This document shows, one piece after another, positions 46,542 to 58,133 of a DNA stretch of 64,000 bases. Where the stretch lies: NCBI RefSeq assembly GCF_914767665.1, contig NC_059501.1:7628501-7692500 (forward strand), in the 5' to 3' direction. This stretch comes from Harmonia axyridis (taxonomy: Eukaryota > Arthropoda > Insecta > Coleoptera > Coccinellidae). A program made the position numbers and the translations under genes. The notes beneath the pieces were generated by a model. It had not been told where the DNA came from, made no database searches, and worked only from the letters and a program-made list of their open reading frames with translations. Positions within the stretch are counted from its first letter, which is position 1. Each line of letters begins with the position of its first letter.

Positions 46542-46835
46542 TCAATCTGACAGAACGGACGGAGCCCTTCGGACAACCATCACGGCCTGCTTCGTGATTT
46601 GAGCGCATCCGTGGAATTCCTCGGTCAGCTTGGCGAATTCCGAACGTCCAATAGTGATCTGTAAAATGGCCGCCTTTCCTACCCTGCTGATTTTGTTGGG
46701 TACCTGCTTTACTTCCTTGAGGGTTTCCATAGAACAAAGGTCGGATGGAGGTTTTTGATTTATTGGTTCGAATGATTTAGAAGCTTTGGTGTCAGAGTTT
46801 ATATTTTGAAATGGTAAATATACAGGGTGATTCAT
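46542..46835 (-). other. Unidentified open frame, possible exon or pseudogene
   Basis: The 97-codon minus frame includes METLKEVKQVPNKISRVGKA, ILQITIGRSEFAKLTEEF and QAVMVVRRAPSVLSD. The first residues come from the adjacent MITE end (46823). The local sequence is G+C-richer than its flanks. A second frame (46507-46737) overlaps it. I recognise no family and see no sure splice sites. Confidence 0.25.
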
Positions 46836-47353
46836 AAATAGATTTCTTTAATTTGTGAGAGGATTCTAAAGCAAAAAATAAGGATTGTTTATCATAAAAA
46901 TTTTTCATCCTCCGTCGAGATAGCTTAGAAGTAAGAAAATGAGCATCATAATGTGCATGGCCACATTTCACTGCTAATTTGTGCAGTTAGTTTTTTGATC
47001 AGCTCCGATTTACTCGAAAACAGCTAAAATATTCAGAATGAAATGAGCTTCGAACTGGTGCTAAAATTTTTGCAAAATGTATTTCTATCCATGGAAAAGT
47101 TCTGAGGCTGCAAATACAACAAGAGTTTGGAGATTCAATCCCTCGTAAGTATCGTTATCATATCTGCCAAATTTAATCAAGATGCTATTATCGATTTATG
47201 TGAAAAAAAATCAAAATTGTCGAATAGTTTTGTTTTTTGAAGAAGTCTATCTTGACAGGGGATACGAGTTTGAAAGGATTTTATATGGCAAACTATCCTT
47301 ATTTTTGTCTGAGGAATCCACTCACAATGTAAAAACCTCTATGAATCACTCTG
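46823..47353. repeat. MITE with about 95-bp degenerate inverted ends
   Basis: Starts CAGGGTGATTCATAAATAG after TA and ends CTATGAATCACTCTG before TA, so it has TA target duplications. The ends remain alignable for about 95 bp. Non-coding, 531 bp. Confidence 0.75.
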
Positions 47354-48329
47354 TATAAGGTATTCCGTCCCTATTTATCTCTATGAAATTATAAAATCAA
47401 TAAGCGCATAAATCAATTATCTACCAACGAGTGTAAAAAAATTTTCTCTAATTCTGTGGCTCATCCGTTCATACTGCCACATCTTGTAGAACTAAATCAT
47501 GCGAGAATATCGCAGATTACACAGATTTCATGGTTATATTTTATTATTTCATGTTGGTACTCGGAACACTCCTGCCACGGATGTTATCTGTCAAATTTGT
47601 GATATGGAAAACTGTTCAGCCAATACACATTTTCCAATGCAAAAATAACTATATGTTACTTATGGATATCTCATAAATTTCAATGAAAAATCAGTGAATT
47701 CAAGAAAATTATGTATAATGCTCGTACAGAAGGCTCATTCTAGCATTCGTTCATTCAAAAACTCGCCAAAAACGTGGATCGTTTTTGAATTTTGAACTCG
47801 TGGACGAATATCAATGCCTTCGGCTTGTATTATAAAAAACTATTATTAGTTAACATTGGACATTGTATCATATTGCAGTTGTAGTAACCACATAAGATAG
47901 TAAAGATTGCAATATAAAATATTTCATTTTGGATATCTCCGCCGGCAATAGTGAGAGTGATGGCAAATTTTGAGCTAATGAGAGAAGTTAGTAATGTGAA
48001 GAATCGAAACCAAGTGAGTCGCTCAAGAACAACTGAGAATATTGCTGCTCGTTTCCTCGTCTATCTTGGGAATTAGGCCTTCCTCAAACGACATTACACT
48101 CCTTTCTGCATTAAGATTTAGGTCATAAAGCATTTAAAGTTCTTTTAACAGAAGAACTAAAGCAGGTCGATCACTAGAAACGTCGTATCTTCCCTGATTG
48201 GGTTTGGGGAAATTGATTTTCACTAAAAAATCATCTTAGTGATAAGGCCCATTTTCCCCTCGGATGCTACGTTACTAAACATTTGAGGCTCGGAAAATCC
48301 ATGAATGTTTGTTGAAATGCCTCTCCATC
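47354..48329. other. Intergenic, nothing recognised
   Basis: No feature identified. Confidence 0.3.
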
Positions 48330-48790
48330 TTCAAGGTGTCACTGTTTGGTCTTGGTGCGGTTTTTGGGTTGTTGGTGAGATTGGATTAGTGAGATTGGAC
48401 CTTACTTACCCGACTATGAGGGTGGTGCATCTGTTACGGTAAATGGATTGCGCTACCAAGCTATGATTAATGATTTTTTATGGCCTGGGTTAAAATATAT
48501 TGAAGTGGACGGTGTTTATTCTCAACGTGACATGCCACACAACTAACGAAACAATCACAATTTTGCAATAAAAGTTTCCTTGCCTTGTTATTTCTCAAGG
48601 GGGTGATTACAATTGGCCACCGAGATCTTGTGATTCAACATCTTCAGACTTTTTTCATTTTTTTTAGATAAGGTCCATGCCAATCGATCCAAGACCTTGA
48701 AGATGGAATTTGTGAAGTACAGCTGCGAATATGCGAATTGGTTATGTAGAATTCCATGAAAAGAATAAAAATTTTTTTATCACTTTCTCG
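48330..48790 (+). pseudogene. Tc1/mariner fossil related to T2
   Basis: Decayed phrases follow T2-type order: GVTVWSWCGFW, GGASVTVNGLRYQAMINDFLW, a TCHTTNETI-like piece, NWPPRSCD and LEDGICEVQLRI. Frameshifts are numerous and the third-Asp motif is destroyed. Confidence 0.65.
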
Positions 48791-49143
48791 GAAATACACT
48801 CACGCGGAAAAAAGCAGTAATTTCATATTAAATTTGTTTAAAATAGAAAAACAAATTCATGACTTAATCTCATTTGTGTATTTTTTTTATCACTCTAATT
48901 GTATTCCTCTAACTCTACACTTAATTATACATTTGAATTCATTCTTTGATATCCATCTGTTGATATTGATCCAGGTAAAATATTTTTCAGAGGATTTGGG
49001 GAATTATTATTTTTTTCCTTGTATTTTATTTATATTATGAAAGATGATCGGTTAGTATAATATAAATTTTTTTTTATACTAAAACGCAGTTACGTCGAGG
49101 AAAATCATCTCGCATCGATCTAGTCGGCGGGAACTCGAACAAA
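48791..49143. other. AT-rich intergenic, nothing recognised
   Basis: A 94-codon frame at 48756-49040 is Phe/Ile/Leu-rich, as AT-rich DNA gives by chance. Confidence 0.35.
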
Positions 49144-49304
49144 TTAAAACTCCTTGTTGATTATCGGCAACGGAGGTGCACTTTTCTCACAAAGGTTGGG
49201 GAACGCAGGGTCCCATTCAGGATCGCCAAACCTGAAATCCTGAATCATTAGTATAACTCGATCGGGTAGCATCCTGGCAATGTTAACCAACATAAACATC
49301 CCAC
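49144..49304 (-). CDS. Possible terminal coding exon, unidentified protein
   Basis: Downstream (minus sense) of a plausible acceptor, AAATTTGCACAG, cut at 49304/49305, an open frame of about 52 codons follows a two-base split codon. It includes GMFMLVNIARMLPDRVILM, QDFRFGDPEWDPAFPNLCEK and APPLPIINKEF, ending TAA at 49144-49146. Composition and codon use look coding and unlike the mobile elements around it. I do not recognise the protein. No upstream exon was found between here and 58 kb, where mariner debris follows directly, so it may be a stranded exon of a broken or very spread-out gene. Confidence 0.35.
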
Positions 49305-49487
49305 CTGTGCAAATTTAAAATATAGAATGATTAATGGAGGGAATTATATAAATCACATACAGTTGGAATAGTTATTTAGATGAGAGTTTTGATTATATTA
49401 TATCGCTTCCGAGCTCCTCGAAGGAAGAGAAAGCATCGGAATACAGATCCAATCAAGTTAGGATCTTTCTTGTATATAAAGAAAAGT

Positions 49488-50202
49488 GAACCCACCAAAT
49501 ATTGAGCATGACCTTGGAACCGTGAATATTCGGTTCGACGTGGAAGCATGGCCGGGATATCCCCATGATTTTCTGCGCTTGGGATTATCGTAATGAGCCC
49601 ATTGCCTTCCCTTTCGTTTTTGCCTTGCAAGTAGCTGTCCACAAGTAAACAAACGCCGTTCAACATCTCTCGGCTTCAACTCCTACGGCACCCAATTCCC
49701 TTGTGTCTGAATCATTCCCATGAATTTCAGGCATTTTGAAATGGCTTGTTACGTCACTCCGAATGATCCTGCCAATTCTTGCTGCGTTTGACACGAGTCT
49801 TGATTAAGTAATGCATCTTCGAAAACCTTCTCTCTTTCAACGCCATGCTGGTCTTCGACGTGAAAATCACCGTTCTTGAAGCGTTGAAACCATTCTCGGC
49901 ACGTTCTTCCACTAATACCGGACTCGCCATAGGTATTGGAGAGCATTTGATGGGCCTCAGCCGCAGATTTCTTCATATTATAGCAGGAAATTAAAACCTC
50001 CCGCAAATGACGGGAATTTGTCTCGTAAGCTGACATGTTTAATCGAGAATAACTTCATGATGCAAACACAAATCGACTAATATTTCGATGGCGTAATGTT
50101 TACGAATAACTAATTTATTGTAAGACATCTACGATCTATTGATTTCGACTAACACTTACCGCTACAGCCATCTATTGCAAAACGGCAGAAGCAAAGTTGT
50201 AC
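49488..50202 (-). pseudogene. Mariner family M2, 5' two-thirds
   Basis: The right end GCAAAGTTGTAC (to 50202) is the M2 terminus. The minus frame 49749-50036 gives an intact N-terminus: MSAYETNSRHLREVLISCYN, then GRTCREWFQRFKNGDFHVED and a DSCQTQQELAGSFGVT helix-turn-helix. Further on come KPRDVERRLFTCGQLLARQK and HYDNPKRRKSWGYPGHAST, after frameshifts. Similarity ends at about 49488, before the second Asp. It is truncated and broken. Confidence 0.8.
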
Positions 50203-50214
50203 AGCTAATTTTTT

Positions 50215-50800
50215 CTATCCAAAATAGCCCATAGAAACCTCAAAGTGGCCGAGCCTGTAGTTTATCGTTTTTCAGGAAGAAAAAAAGGTTTTTGTGAGAA
50301 TTTAATCGATTTTAAGTTCATAAGGACAAGAATCCAAAACATAGTATCATCTTGAGCATCATTCTTGTTTGTAAAAATAACCGATTTTGTTAAGCAGTTA
50401 TGAATGTTACTTTGACTGTACACAGCTTCGCTTCCAACTTGTCATAAGGCACGGATATCGGGCACCAAACAAAAAATGTATCAGCAAAGTAGGTATTTTG
50501 CTTCAATTTCTGTATGGCCCATTTTCGATAGTTTAAAATCTGTAATTTGCTTCAATCTCGGAATTCTTCACAGTAAAATACTTTTCATCACTAATGACGA
50601 TGACTTGGAATGAATGGCAACATCTCGGTATTCAAACTAATTGACTAAATAAACAAACGCTCAAATGCTTCTAACTTAACGTCAGTGATTTCCTCATTCT
50701 TTATTATTTTAGTCCGGTTGGACATCGAGAATCCCAAAATACTTTGAGCGCTTCGTCCAGTCATACCAACCTTTTGGGAACTTCCTTACGGGATTAATAA
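50215..50800 (-). pseudogene. Tc1-like transposase fossil
   Basis: The minus strand reads VISDEKYFTV (first Asp), then SKSEAV-like, CLTK and a decayed FWILVL region, matching the order of Tc1-like insect transposases of the SDEKYFT type. Stops are frequent. Confidence 0.5.
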
Positions 50801-50819
50801 AATTACTTTTGATTTCCTA

Positions 50820-51200
50820 GTACAACCCTGCAGTGCCACCGAGCACATAGCGCGAAGGGCAGCTCGGGATCCGTATTTAGGTTGATGCTGTTGCCAGCAC
50901 TGCCGGCTGCGAGGCAGCCATGATTAATGATGGCACGTCAGCCAGCTCCTAACCGTAGAGCTTTAGACATGTCTCTGTGTGTGCTTCAATCGTTGCCGGT
51001 CCCCTGTACCCCCCTGCGCCGCCCCTGCATTGTGCCACGACTGCACACGATATTTAGATTCGTATAAAAGACGCACTGTGTTTTTGATTATCGCCGTTTT
51101 GGGCCTGAAGGATTCGGAATAAAGAACCTCCGGCAGGGCTGCCAACAGCGGGGCTCGGAGCCCCCTGTTCTTTCGCTGGATGCGGATGAGATGGATAATA
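50820..51200. other. G+C-rich island with TATA-like box and strong hairpin
   Basis: G+C-rich, repeat-free sequence. TATAAAAG on the + strand is at 51063-51070. A stable hairpin, AACAG.GGGGCTC against GAGCCCC.TGTT, spans 51144-51169. The minus frame 50963-51145 (MAALPEVLYSESF...) is unidentified. It could be a promoter with a non-coding first exon or a conserved regulatory element. Confidence 0.3.
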
Positions 51201-51444
51201 CCTAATACCGGGTGGATTACATGCTGAGATGGTCCGCTCGTAATCTTATTCGTGACGGGATGAAAAACAAAGAAAGGTAGTTTTTGTTTTCGGGAGATGA
51301 AGAGGAGTGGCGGTCACGTGATGTTTTGGGGTGGGGTTGGTTGAGGGGGTAGGTGGATGACTGTTTTAATGGTGATACCACGTCACTCAAAAAATTTCTG
51401 GCCTGGAGTACACAGAACATCGTCAGTGCACTACCACTTTTTTT

Positions 51445-51950
51445 TGTCGAATAGGACCAAACTTTGAAAGATGCGTGTCATAATTTCAGACCAAATAGTT
51501 AAGTCTGGTTGGAGGTATTGAAGCTCATTTGCTGTAGCTTTGTTTATTGAAAAAACACTGTTGTTCTGGGAAAAACACTGTGCAAGCAAAGCAATGGCAT
51601 CATAAGTGTTATTCAGAGACTCTGATGCTCCATCGACAACAATTAATTCGGCAGTTTTTTCGGCAGAAAAGACCTCGAAATGATTTTGACTGATCGCAAA
51701 TTGAAGTTGCGTGAGATAGTGATGGACTTGAAAATATCAGAAGACAGTGTATTCACTATTTTGTATGAGCATTTGACAACGAGAAAGCTTGATCACTGCT
51801 GTCCGTTTGGAGCAATCCAAGTAAAATAAACATGATTTTTTGCATGGATATATGGCAGTAGATGAAATATGAATTCATCACTACACTCCTGAGTCGAAGA
51901 GAGCGACAACTGAGTGGTGAAGCAGTTGGTGAAAGCCGTCCAAAGTGAAC
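51445..51950 (+). pseudogene. Mariner fossil (irritans-like)
   Basis: Reads DLEMILTDRKLKLREIVMDL and ISEDSVFTILYEHLTTRKL (second helix-turn-helix region), then a decayed HHYTPESK block near 51885. It is cut at 51956, where T2 copy 3 begins; no mariner continuation was recognised on the far side. Confidence 0.7.
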
Positions 51951-51956
51951 CTTATA

Positions 51957-52906
51957 ACGGGTGTTTTTTTTCGAGGTACCTATATAACTTCAAGTTGGCA
52001 TTACTGTTCAAGATTGCGACCGATATAACAGCTGTCAAGTGATTTATTCTCAGTTTGGTTTGGCAATTCATCATGAATAGAATCACGCCTGAACAACGCT
52101 TGTAAATAGTGCATTTTTATTTTGAAAATAATGGGTCTGTGCGGAATACGTATCGCGCACTACGTCCTTTTTATTTTGTTTAGCGATGAAGCGCACTTCT
52201 GGTTGAATGGCTACGTCAACAAACAAAACTGCCGCATTTGGAGTGAAGCTAATCCTCAAGTGTATGTCGAAACACCGTTTCATCCAGAAAAACTGACTGT
52301 TTGGTGCGCTTTATGGGCTGGTGGAATCATTGGTCCGTACTTCTTCAGAAACGATGATGGCCAGAACGTTACAGTCAATGGTGATCGGTATAGAGCCATG
52401 ATTACTAACTTTTTCATTCCTGAATTAAACAACCATGATGTCCAGGAGCTGTGGTTCTAACAAGACGGCGCAACATGTCACACAGCTCGTGTCACAATCG
52501 ATTTATTGAAAGACAAGTTTGGTGACCGCCTAATTTCACGTTTTGGATCTGTGAATTAGCCTCCGAGATCTTGTGATTTGACACCGCTAGACTACTTTCT
52601 GTGGGGCTATGTAAAGTCATTGGTCTATGCGGATAAGCCACAAACCCTTGACCATTTGGAAGACAACATTCGCCGTGTTATTGCCGATATACGGCAACAA
52701 ATGTTGGAAAAAGTCATCGAAAATTGGACGTCCAGATTGGACTACATCCGAGCCAGCCGTGGAGGTCATATGCCAGGAATCATATAATATTTAAAATGGA
52801 AAGCCACAAGATTATCTTGCGGATAAATAAAATTCATGTCAATCGAATATTTCATCATTGTTTTATTGCAATTTAAAGTTCTATAGCTCTAAAAAAAAAC
52901 ACCCTT
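51957..52906 (+). mobile_element. Tc1/mariner family T2, copy 3
   Basis: Starts ACGGGTGTTTTTTTTCGAGG after TA and ends TAGCTCTAAAAAAAAACACC plus CTT. It is the most complete T2 copy in the window, with 5' leader, transposase start and all three Asp regions. It has the same N-terminal internal deletion as copy 2. Confidence 0.85.
52074..52795 (+). pseudogene. T2 transposase, copy 3
   Basis: The N-terminal start (MNRITPEQRL, then a stop) leads to NNGSVRNTYRALRP, where the DNA-binding domain is deleted. The catalytic part reads FSDEAHFWLNGYVNKQNCRI, WCALWAGGIIGPYFF, a QELWF followed by a TAA stop, DGATCHTA and, after another stop (ending 52560), PLDYFLWGYVKS, ending near 52786. All three Asp regions survive but four or more lesions kill the frame. 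Confidence 0.85.
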
Positions 52907-53339
52907 CATTAGAAGTTCTGCCGAAACACCTATGATAATGTCAGATTTGCCAATTTGGTGGGTGGATCGTCTTCTAGGCAGAGCAGGTAGGTAAGAAGTA
53001 AAAATCAAACTGATCACAATTTTGAAAGGTCGCTTTTTATCCAATCGATTTCTTATCATATTGATGTCAACTGCTAGATACTCAATTTAATGAGAATTAT
53101 ATAAATGGAACATCAGATTGTAATATACAGACTAATTTGAATTAGATTAAGGTTTACTAGCGGAAATACCCAACATAAAAAATGAATATAAAAACGATAT
53201 AAATAATAAAAAACCTAATAAGGATAAATAATGACATAGGTACAATCATAATACCATAAACCACACCCACTCAGTACATTTTCTAAGTACCCTTTTGCAA
53301 ATCTACATTTCAACAACCAATACCGACCAAGCTGTGTGC
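52907..53339. other. Intergenic, nothing recognised
   Basis: No feature identified. Confidence 0.3.
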
Positions 53340-53830
53340 ATAATTTTCAGAACGTCATTTGCATCCTATATATCAACCCACGCCTTCTAGACTGCAACGC
53401 TGCCATTCGATCGCAAATTCGAACAACAATAACATTCACCTTTTTTACGGTAATTTTCCGCATCGCGGTCATCACCAACGACATAATGGTTTCCTCCAAG
53501 TAATTTTCCCGGCAAAGACGCAATCAGCCAATGGAAAACATGTGTCGGTGCTGTCTGGCTTAATGGCGGACGTTTCAGATTTTTCTATCAATCATTATTA
53601 AAACGGATGTCTCTGAGCGATTTTGCGACGTTAATTCGGCGCAATTACAAGTTTTAATATACATCTCCGTTTCCGCGTGGTTGCAGATGCTCGGAAAATG
53701 GCAATTTAAATTCCTGGTAGTTTCCCGGGCCACGGCCGTCTAGATGGGAAACGAGGAATTAATAGGGTTCGATTGGGACAGGTCTGTCGAAAATTGGTCT
53801 GGAGGATTGGGGTAATAAGGATGTCGGGGG
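53340..53830. other. Less AT-rich, repeat-free stretch, candidate regulatory DNA
   Basis: Contains TTTGCAT, TCAATCATTATTAAAAC and GGAATTAATAGG, cores of the kind bound by POU and homeodomain proteins. The frame at 53359-53601 is not convincing as coding. Confidence 0.25.
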
Positions 53831-53850
53831 TTAATTTTGGGGAGTTCTGA

Positions 53851-55195
53851 CACTGAGAGAAATCCATATTATTTTAATTATAAAGCACAAAAAACATGAT
53901 CATTCGTTTCCAATGTCCTTTGATATCTCAGACACTTCTTGAATTTAATTCTCCATGTCGAAGTGTAAACTGTTTTATTCAAAAGTAAGAAATTTGTATA
54001 GATTCACCTGCTACAATTTTCCTTCTTCTAAAGAAGTTTTCCAAAACATAGCTAACTCATAAATTTGATTAGTTTCGAGATCATGCAACTCACATTAAAA
54101 GTTATACACGGAACATGATAAAGAATATAGACTGAGAGAAATCCATATTTTTTCATTAATAAATCACTTATTTGGAGGTTATTTATTCACAACCATTACA
54201 GCAGATTTATTTTTGGTATATTCATTAATAGTTAAATTAGGCATTCAAAAAATTTTATTAATAGAGAATAAAATATTTGTTTACAAGGTATTTCATAATA
54301 TTTAATATATTTCGGTAATAAATAGTTTTTATATAAACTTACGTTATCTCCACAAATAACATAAAATCAGTGTCAACAAATTTTCAACTGGTAGTTGACG
54401 AAAATTTGCTATTTATGAATAAACTGTTACAAGAATTCAATAGTTTATTCACTCAGAATGAAGGATTTATTAATAATTAACAATCTAACATAATTCTAGC
54501 GATCCAATCTGTGGATAAGTTTAAGGACACATCCCTAGAAGAGAAGCGCATCTCCTTGAAGGATCTGTCCTTGAACTTTTCCTTCGATTTGAATTTCCTA
54601 TTATATTTGAACATAAAATCTGTGTAACTTTGGGCTTATTGAACGCCGCTTAGCATATCTGTACTGAATTTTGGGTTTAGATCGTTTGTACCTGCTTAGT
54701 TATAATGATGTTGGCAGAACAGTGATTAGAGTGAATAGATGCAATAAAGATGACTAGGGTTCAAACCCGGATACCCTCAATATGAACTTGAAAAAATTAC
54801 CTAGTTTGGCAAACGGTTCTTTTCAGACCCTAACAATCGGATAATAGAAACAACCGAAATAATTATCGAAGAAAAACGTTAACCATTACTGAATTGAAAT
54901 ATAATTTTTATTCAGCATGGATACATATTACCTATAAATAAGGTTTATTGATTATAACTCAATGATATATTAACCTCAACTATATTTATTTCCTTCAAAT
55001 GGATATTTCTTCAGCATTATTAATATACGTTATGCGTAAATGAATGAAGTGTGATAATACATGATGATTTTTGGTGGGATTTTAAATAAATTATATATTT
55101 CCATGAAACTAATATTTGTTTGTCCATATAGCCAATAAATGATTTATTAACTATAATGCATTTTCGATAATATCAAATAAACACTTCTCTCAGTG
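53851..55195. repeat. Element with CACTGAGAGAA inverted ends, nested start
   Basis: CACTGAGAGAAATCCATATT at 53851 recurs without the first base at 54131. The inverted partner, CTTCTCTCAGTG, ends at 55195. Alignment of 54131 onward with the right end continues through ATTAATAAATCA..TATTTGG. No transposase is visible; it may be a large MITE with a partly duplicated left end. Confidence 0.55.
54711..54768 (+). ncRNA. Possible tRNA-derived SINE head (A and B boxes)
   Basis: TGGCAGAACAGTG (A-box-like, 54712) and GGTTCAAACCC (B box, 54758-54768) are 46 bp apart. A proper cloverleaf cannot be drawn, so this is not a functional tRNA gene. Confidence 0.2.
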
Positions 55196-55262
55196 GATGG
55201 TCGTAGTTTTGAATTATGAAATAATTCGAGAGCTGGTTGTCATTTCACACAAATGTCTGAGC

Positions 55263-55841
55263 CATAGAGTAATAAACATATGTAGAGGCAGTATACGCAA
55301 TTTTTACATGCCACCAACATGGTTAGATTACGTTGTCGGATTGTGAAATATTTTCAAATCCACAATTTCACTAAATCATTATGAATGTATATTATATGAA
55401 ATGAATTTGAGTGATTCCCGATTAAATATGCAAATTTGAATTATTGGAATCTGTTATTTTTCCTAATTGTCGAATTTATAATGAGAGGAATATTTTTTAT
55501 TTTCTCTATCTACCTGCTGATATCCAAAGTTTGGCAACTTTTGCTCTTGTAGTGTCATCGCTTGTTTTACGTTGTTTGGCGCGCTTGAATTTGTTTTTTG
55601 AATTCCTGTTATATATTTATATTTATTTTGATATATTTTGAGTTAATATGAAACGTTGATTCACTATGGACATAAGAAGTGCGTTCTTCGCGGAGAAATT
55701 CGCGAATTGTGTGAAATATCGTATCACTGATATGTTTTCATATCCGCGCGATTCATGTTAAATTTGATAGTTCATGTTGGGAACAAAATTTGCTTACTGA
55801 AAATGACAAATGCTCGCTCTATCTATGTTAATTACTCTGAG
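55263..55841 (-). repeat. MITE family M1, copy 2
   Basis: CATAGAGTAATAAACATA to ATGTTAATTACTCTGAG. It is the reverse complement of copies 1 and 3 throughout. Confidence 0.8.
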
Positions 55842-57098
55842 GGTACCTTCGACGTTAGGCCAATCTGGATACAGACCTCAACAATCAGTATTTAGAAAAA
55901 AATTGAAATGTTTTTATGTGTCTGTCTGTCTATAGCAACTAATAAACCCCTATCGTAGGCGACTGGTAGCTATACATTCACAGTACAAACGAATACTATG
56001 TCAATAAGACAGATTTCATCAATTAAAACATAAGTAACATCTGGCGACTTTAGAATATTAAACTATAATGATCTACAACGAGTTCCAAAGCTCCCAAATA
56101 AAAAAAAAACATTAAACATTCCTAAGAAAAATGGGGTGAAAAGATTAAACAGGCCAAACCAAAACGACTCCCCATCGCCCAAAAATTAGGTCAGCAGCTT
56201 CTGCTAACCCAACTCGAAATACCCAATAACAAAAGCCAAAAATACACACAGTCGTCCCACCGTTATCATTATCGGGTTAACTGCAGTCTTTGACGTGCCA
56301 TCAAACGGTACAAAATTCATTGACACAGTTTCCCAACAATGGACCGTAACCATCTGCATATTATTTGCAGAACCGCACAATTAAGAAGAGTTAAAAGACT
56401 AGTTCGGATAGTCAAAGCAGGCGTCTCATTTCTCAACCCTCTCCTCCTATTATCCGACTTGACAATCATAAATTACTTACAAGACAAGGTGCAAGAGTCC
56501 CAGTAAAAGACAAGATAGGCATTCGATACGCTGCTGGTAGATGCCGGAGAGTTTAAGTAGGTCATAGAGTTGTAGATAGGCATTGAATTTTTGCGAAAGG
56601 GTATGGATTGATAGGATTAGAAATGACCTGCTGTCGCGACTTGGATAGATAGCCATTTGTTTCCTTGTTGTCTCGCTTTTGAAAGGGTTGACTTTTTGAT
56701 GGAGTGTATTGATGTCTGTGCTGTTTAGGAATTGTGTTGGTGGTTTTCTCGTCTATATGCAAATGGTGTTTCAAGTCGTGGAGAAAGTGGCAGAGGTGAT
56801 TAGGGCGATTTAAGTGATGAGGGCTTTGAAGGAAACCAATTAACATTTGATATTTTCAATTTCATTCAAGTCCATATTTGAAAGTCAATTTTTTGCATGA
56901 ATTTTCATTCAAGATCTTGTTCATTCCTGCTTAGAGACTACATATCTACAAATATATATATATATCAATATACAGTAATTTATTCGGGCTTCAAGGGTGC
57001 TATTGGCGCATGAATCAACGAGATCCTGACTACACGTTAGTCGGTACTTTTCTCATTTTTTCTTCGATATTCTGCTTGAATTATGTATGGTTCTAATC
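55842..57098. other. Intergenic, nothing recognised
   Basis: A His/Pro-rich 94-codon minus frame (56562-56846) in a G+C-richer patch is unidentified and not supported. Confidence 0.3.
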
Positions 57099-57667
57099 TC
57101 AGAGTAATAAACATAGAAAGGAAAGCATATGTCATTTTCAATAAGCAAATTTTTTCCCAACATGAACTATCAAATTTAACATGAATAATGAAAACATATC
57201 AGTGATACGATATTTCACTCAATTCGCGAGTTTCTCCGCAAAGAACGCACTTCTCATGTCCCATAGTGAATCAACGTTTCATATTAACTCAAAATATATC
57301 AAAATGAATTAAAATATATCAGGAATTCAGAAAACAAACTTCAATTGCGCCAAACCAAGTAAAACCAGCGATGACACTAGAAGAGCAAAAGTTGCTTGGA
57401 TTTCAACAGGTAGATATAGAAAATAATAATTATTTCGCTCATTATAAATTCGACAATTAGGAAAAATATCAGTTTCCAAATATTCAATTATTCAATCGGG
57501 AATCGCTCAAATAAATATATTTTATTCAATATAATATACATTCATCACGATATAGTAATATTGTGGATTTGAAAATATATCACAATCCGACAACGTAATC
57601 TAACCATATTGGGGACATGTAAAAATTACCTATACTCCCTCTTTCCAGGTATGTTTATTACTCTATG
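57099..57667 (+). repeat. MITE family M1, copy 3
   Basis: CAGAGTAATAAACATAGAAA to TTTATTACTCTATGA. It is only about 1.26 kb from the inverted copy 2 and 130 bp from the BEL/Pao LTR. Confidence 0.8.
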
Positions 57668-57799
57668 ACGCTACCCATACTTTTACGGAGAATGAACGTA
57701 CGATTTTTTCAAATATTTGGTGTTCTAGATCATTTAATCCATTGTAGCTGATATCGAAAAGTACTAACAACTTCAATATTTCAAATGAAACACCCTGTA

Positions 57800-58133
57800 T
57801 GTCGCGCAAATAATGAAATTTTAGAATTATTTCGAATGTTGAGTGTGCACTTACCTTTTTTTGCGAGTGGACTGTATTTTCCATAGACGAAATAACATGC
57901 GGTGATATCTTGTACATATAGCTCTGCGGCGGTTGTTTTCATACTGTCTCCTATCTCTCTTCGACTTCGTAAACTCCACATGACACGGCACACATGTGCA
58001 ACCCTCAACAAAATCCGCGCAATTCAAAAACGAAAACAGCTAAGAAAGAATGAAAGAAAAACTGAGGTGAACTTCTATCCCAGCAAAACCAAACAAAACA
58101 AAAATGAACTAGTGGAAGAGAAAATACCGAACA
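57800..58133 (-). repeat. BEL/Pao 3' LTR
   Basis: Begins TGTCGCGC and ends CCGAACA on the + strand, that is TGTTCGG...GCGCGACA in element sense: a 334-bp LTR with TG...CA ends. Its first 255 bp look identical to 63746-64000. The left flank is a CACCCTGTA repeat end, so the target was another mobile element's terminus. Confidence 0.9.

Noticed and set aside
54711..54768. Functional tRNA gene
   Set aside because: A and B boxes are present but acceptor and T stems do not pair.
56562..56846. His-rich 94-codon frame
   Set aside because: Composition bias only; no similarity or gene signals.
57663..58011. Small genes shared by both ends of the BEL/Pao element
   Set aside because: They are chance frames within the two identical LTRs.
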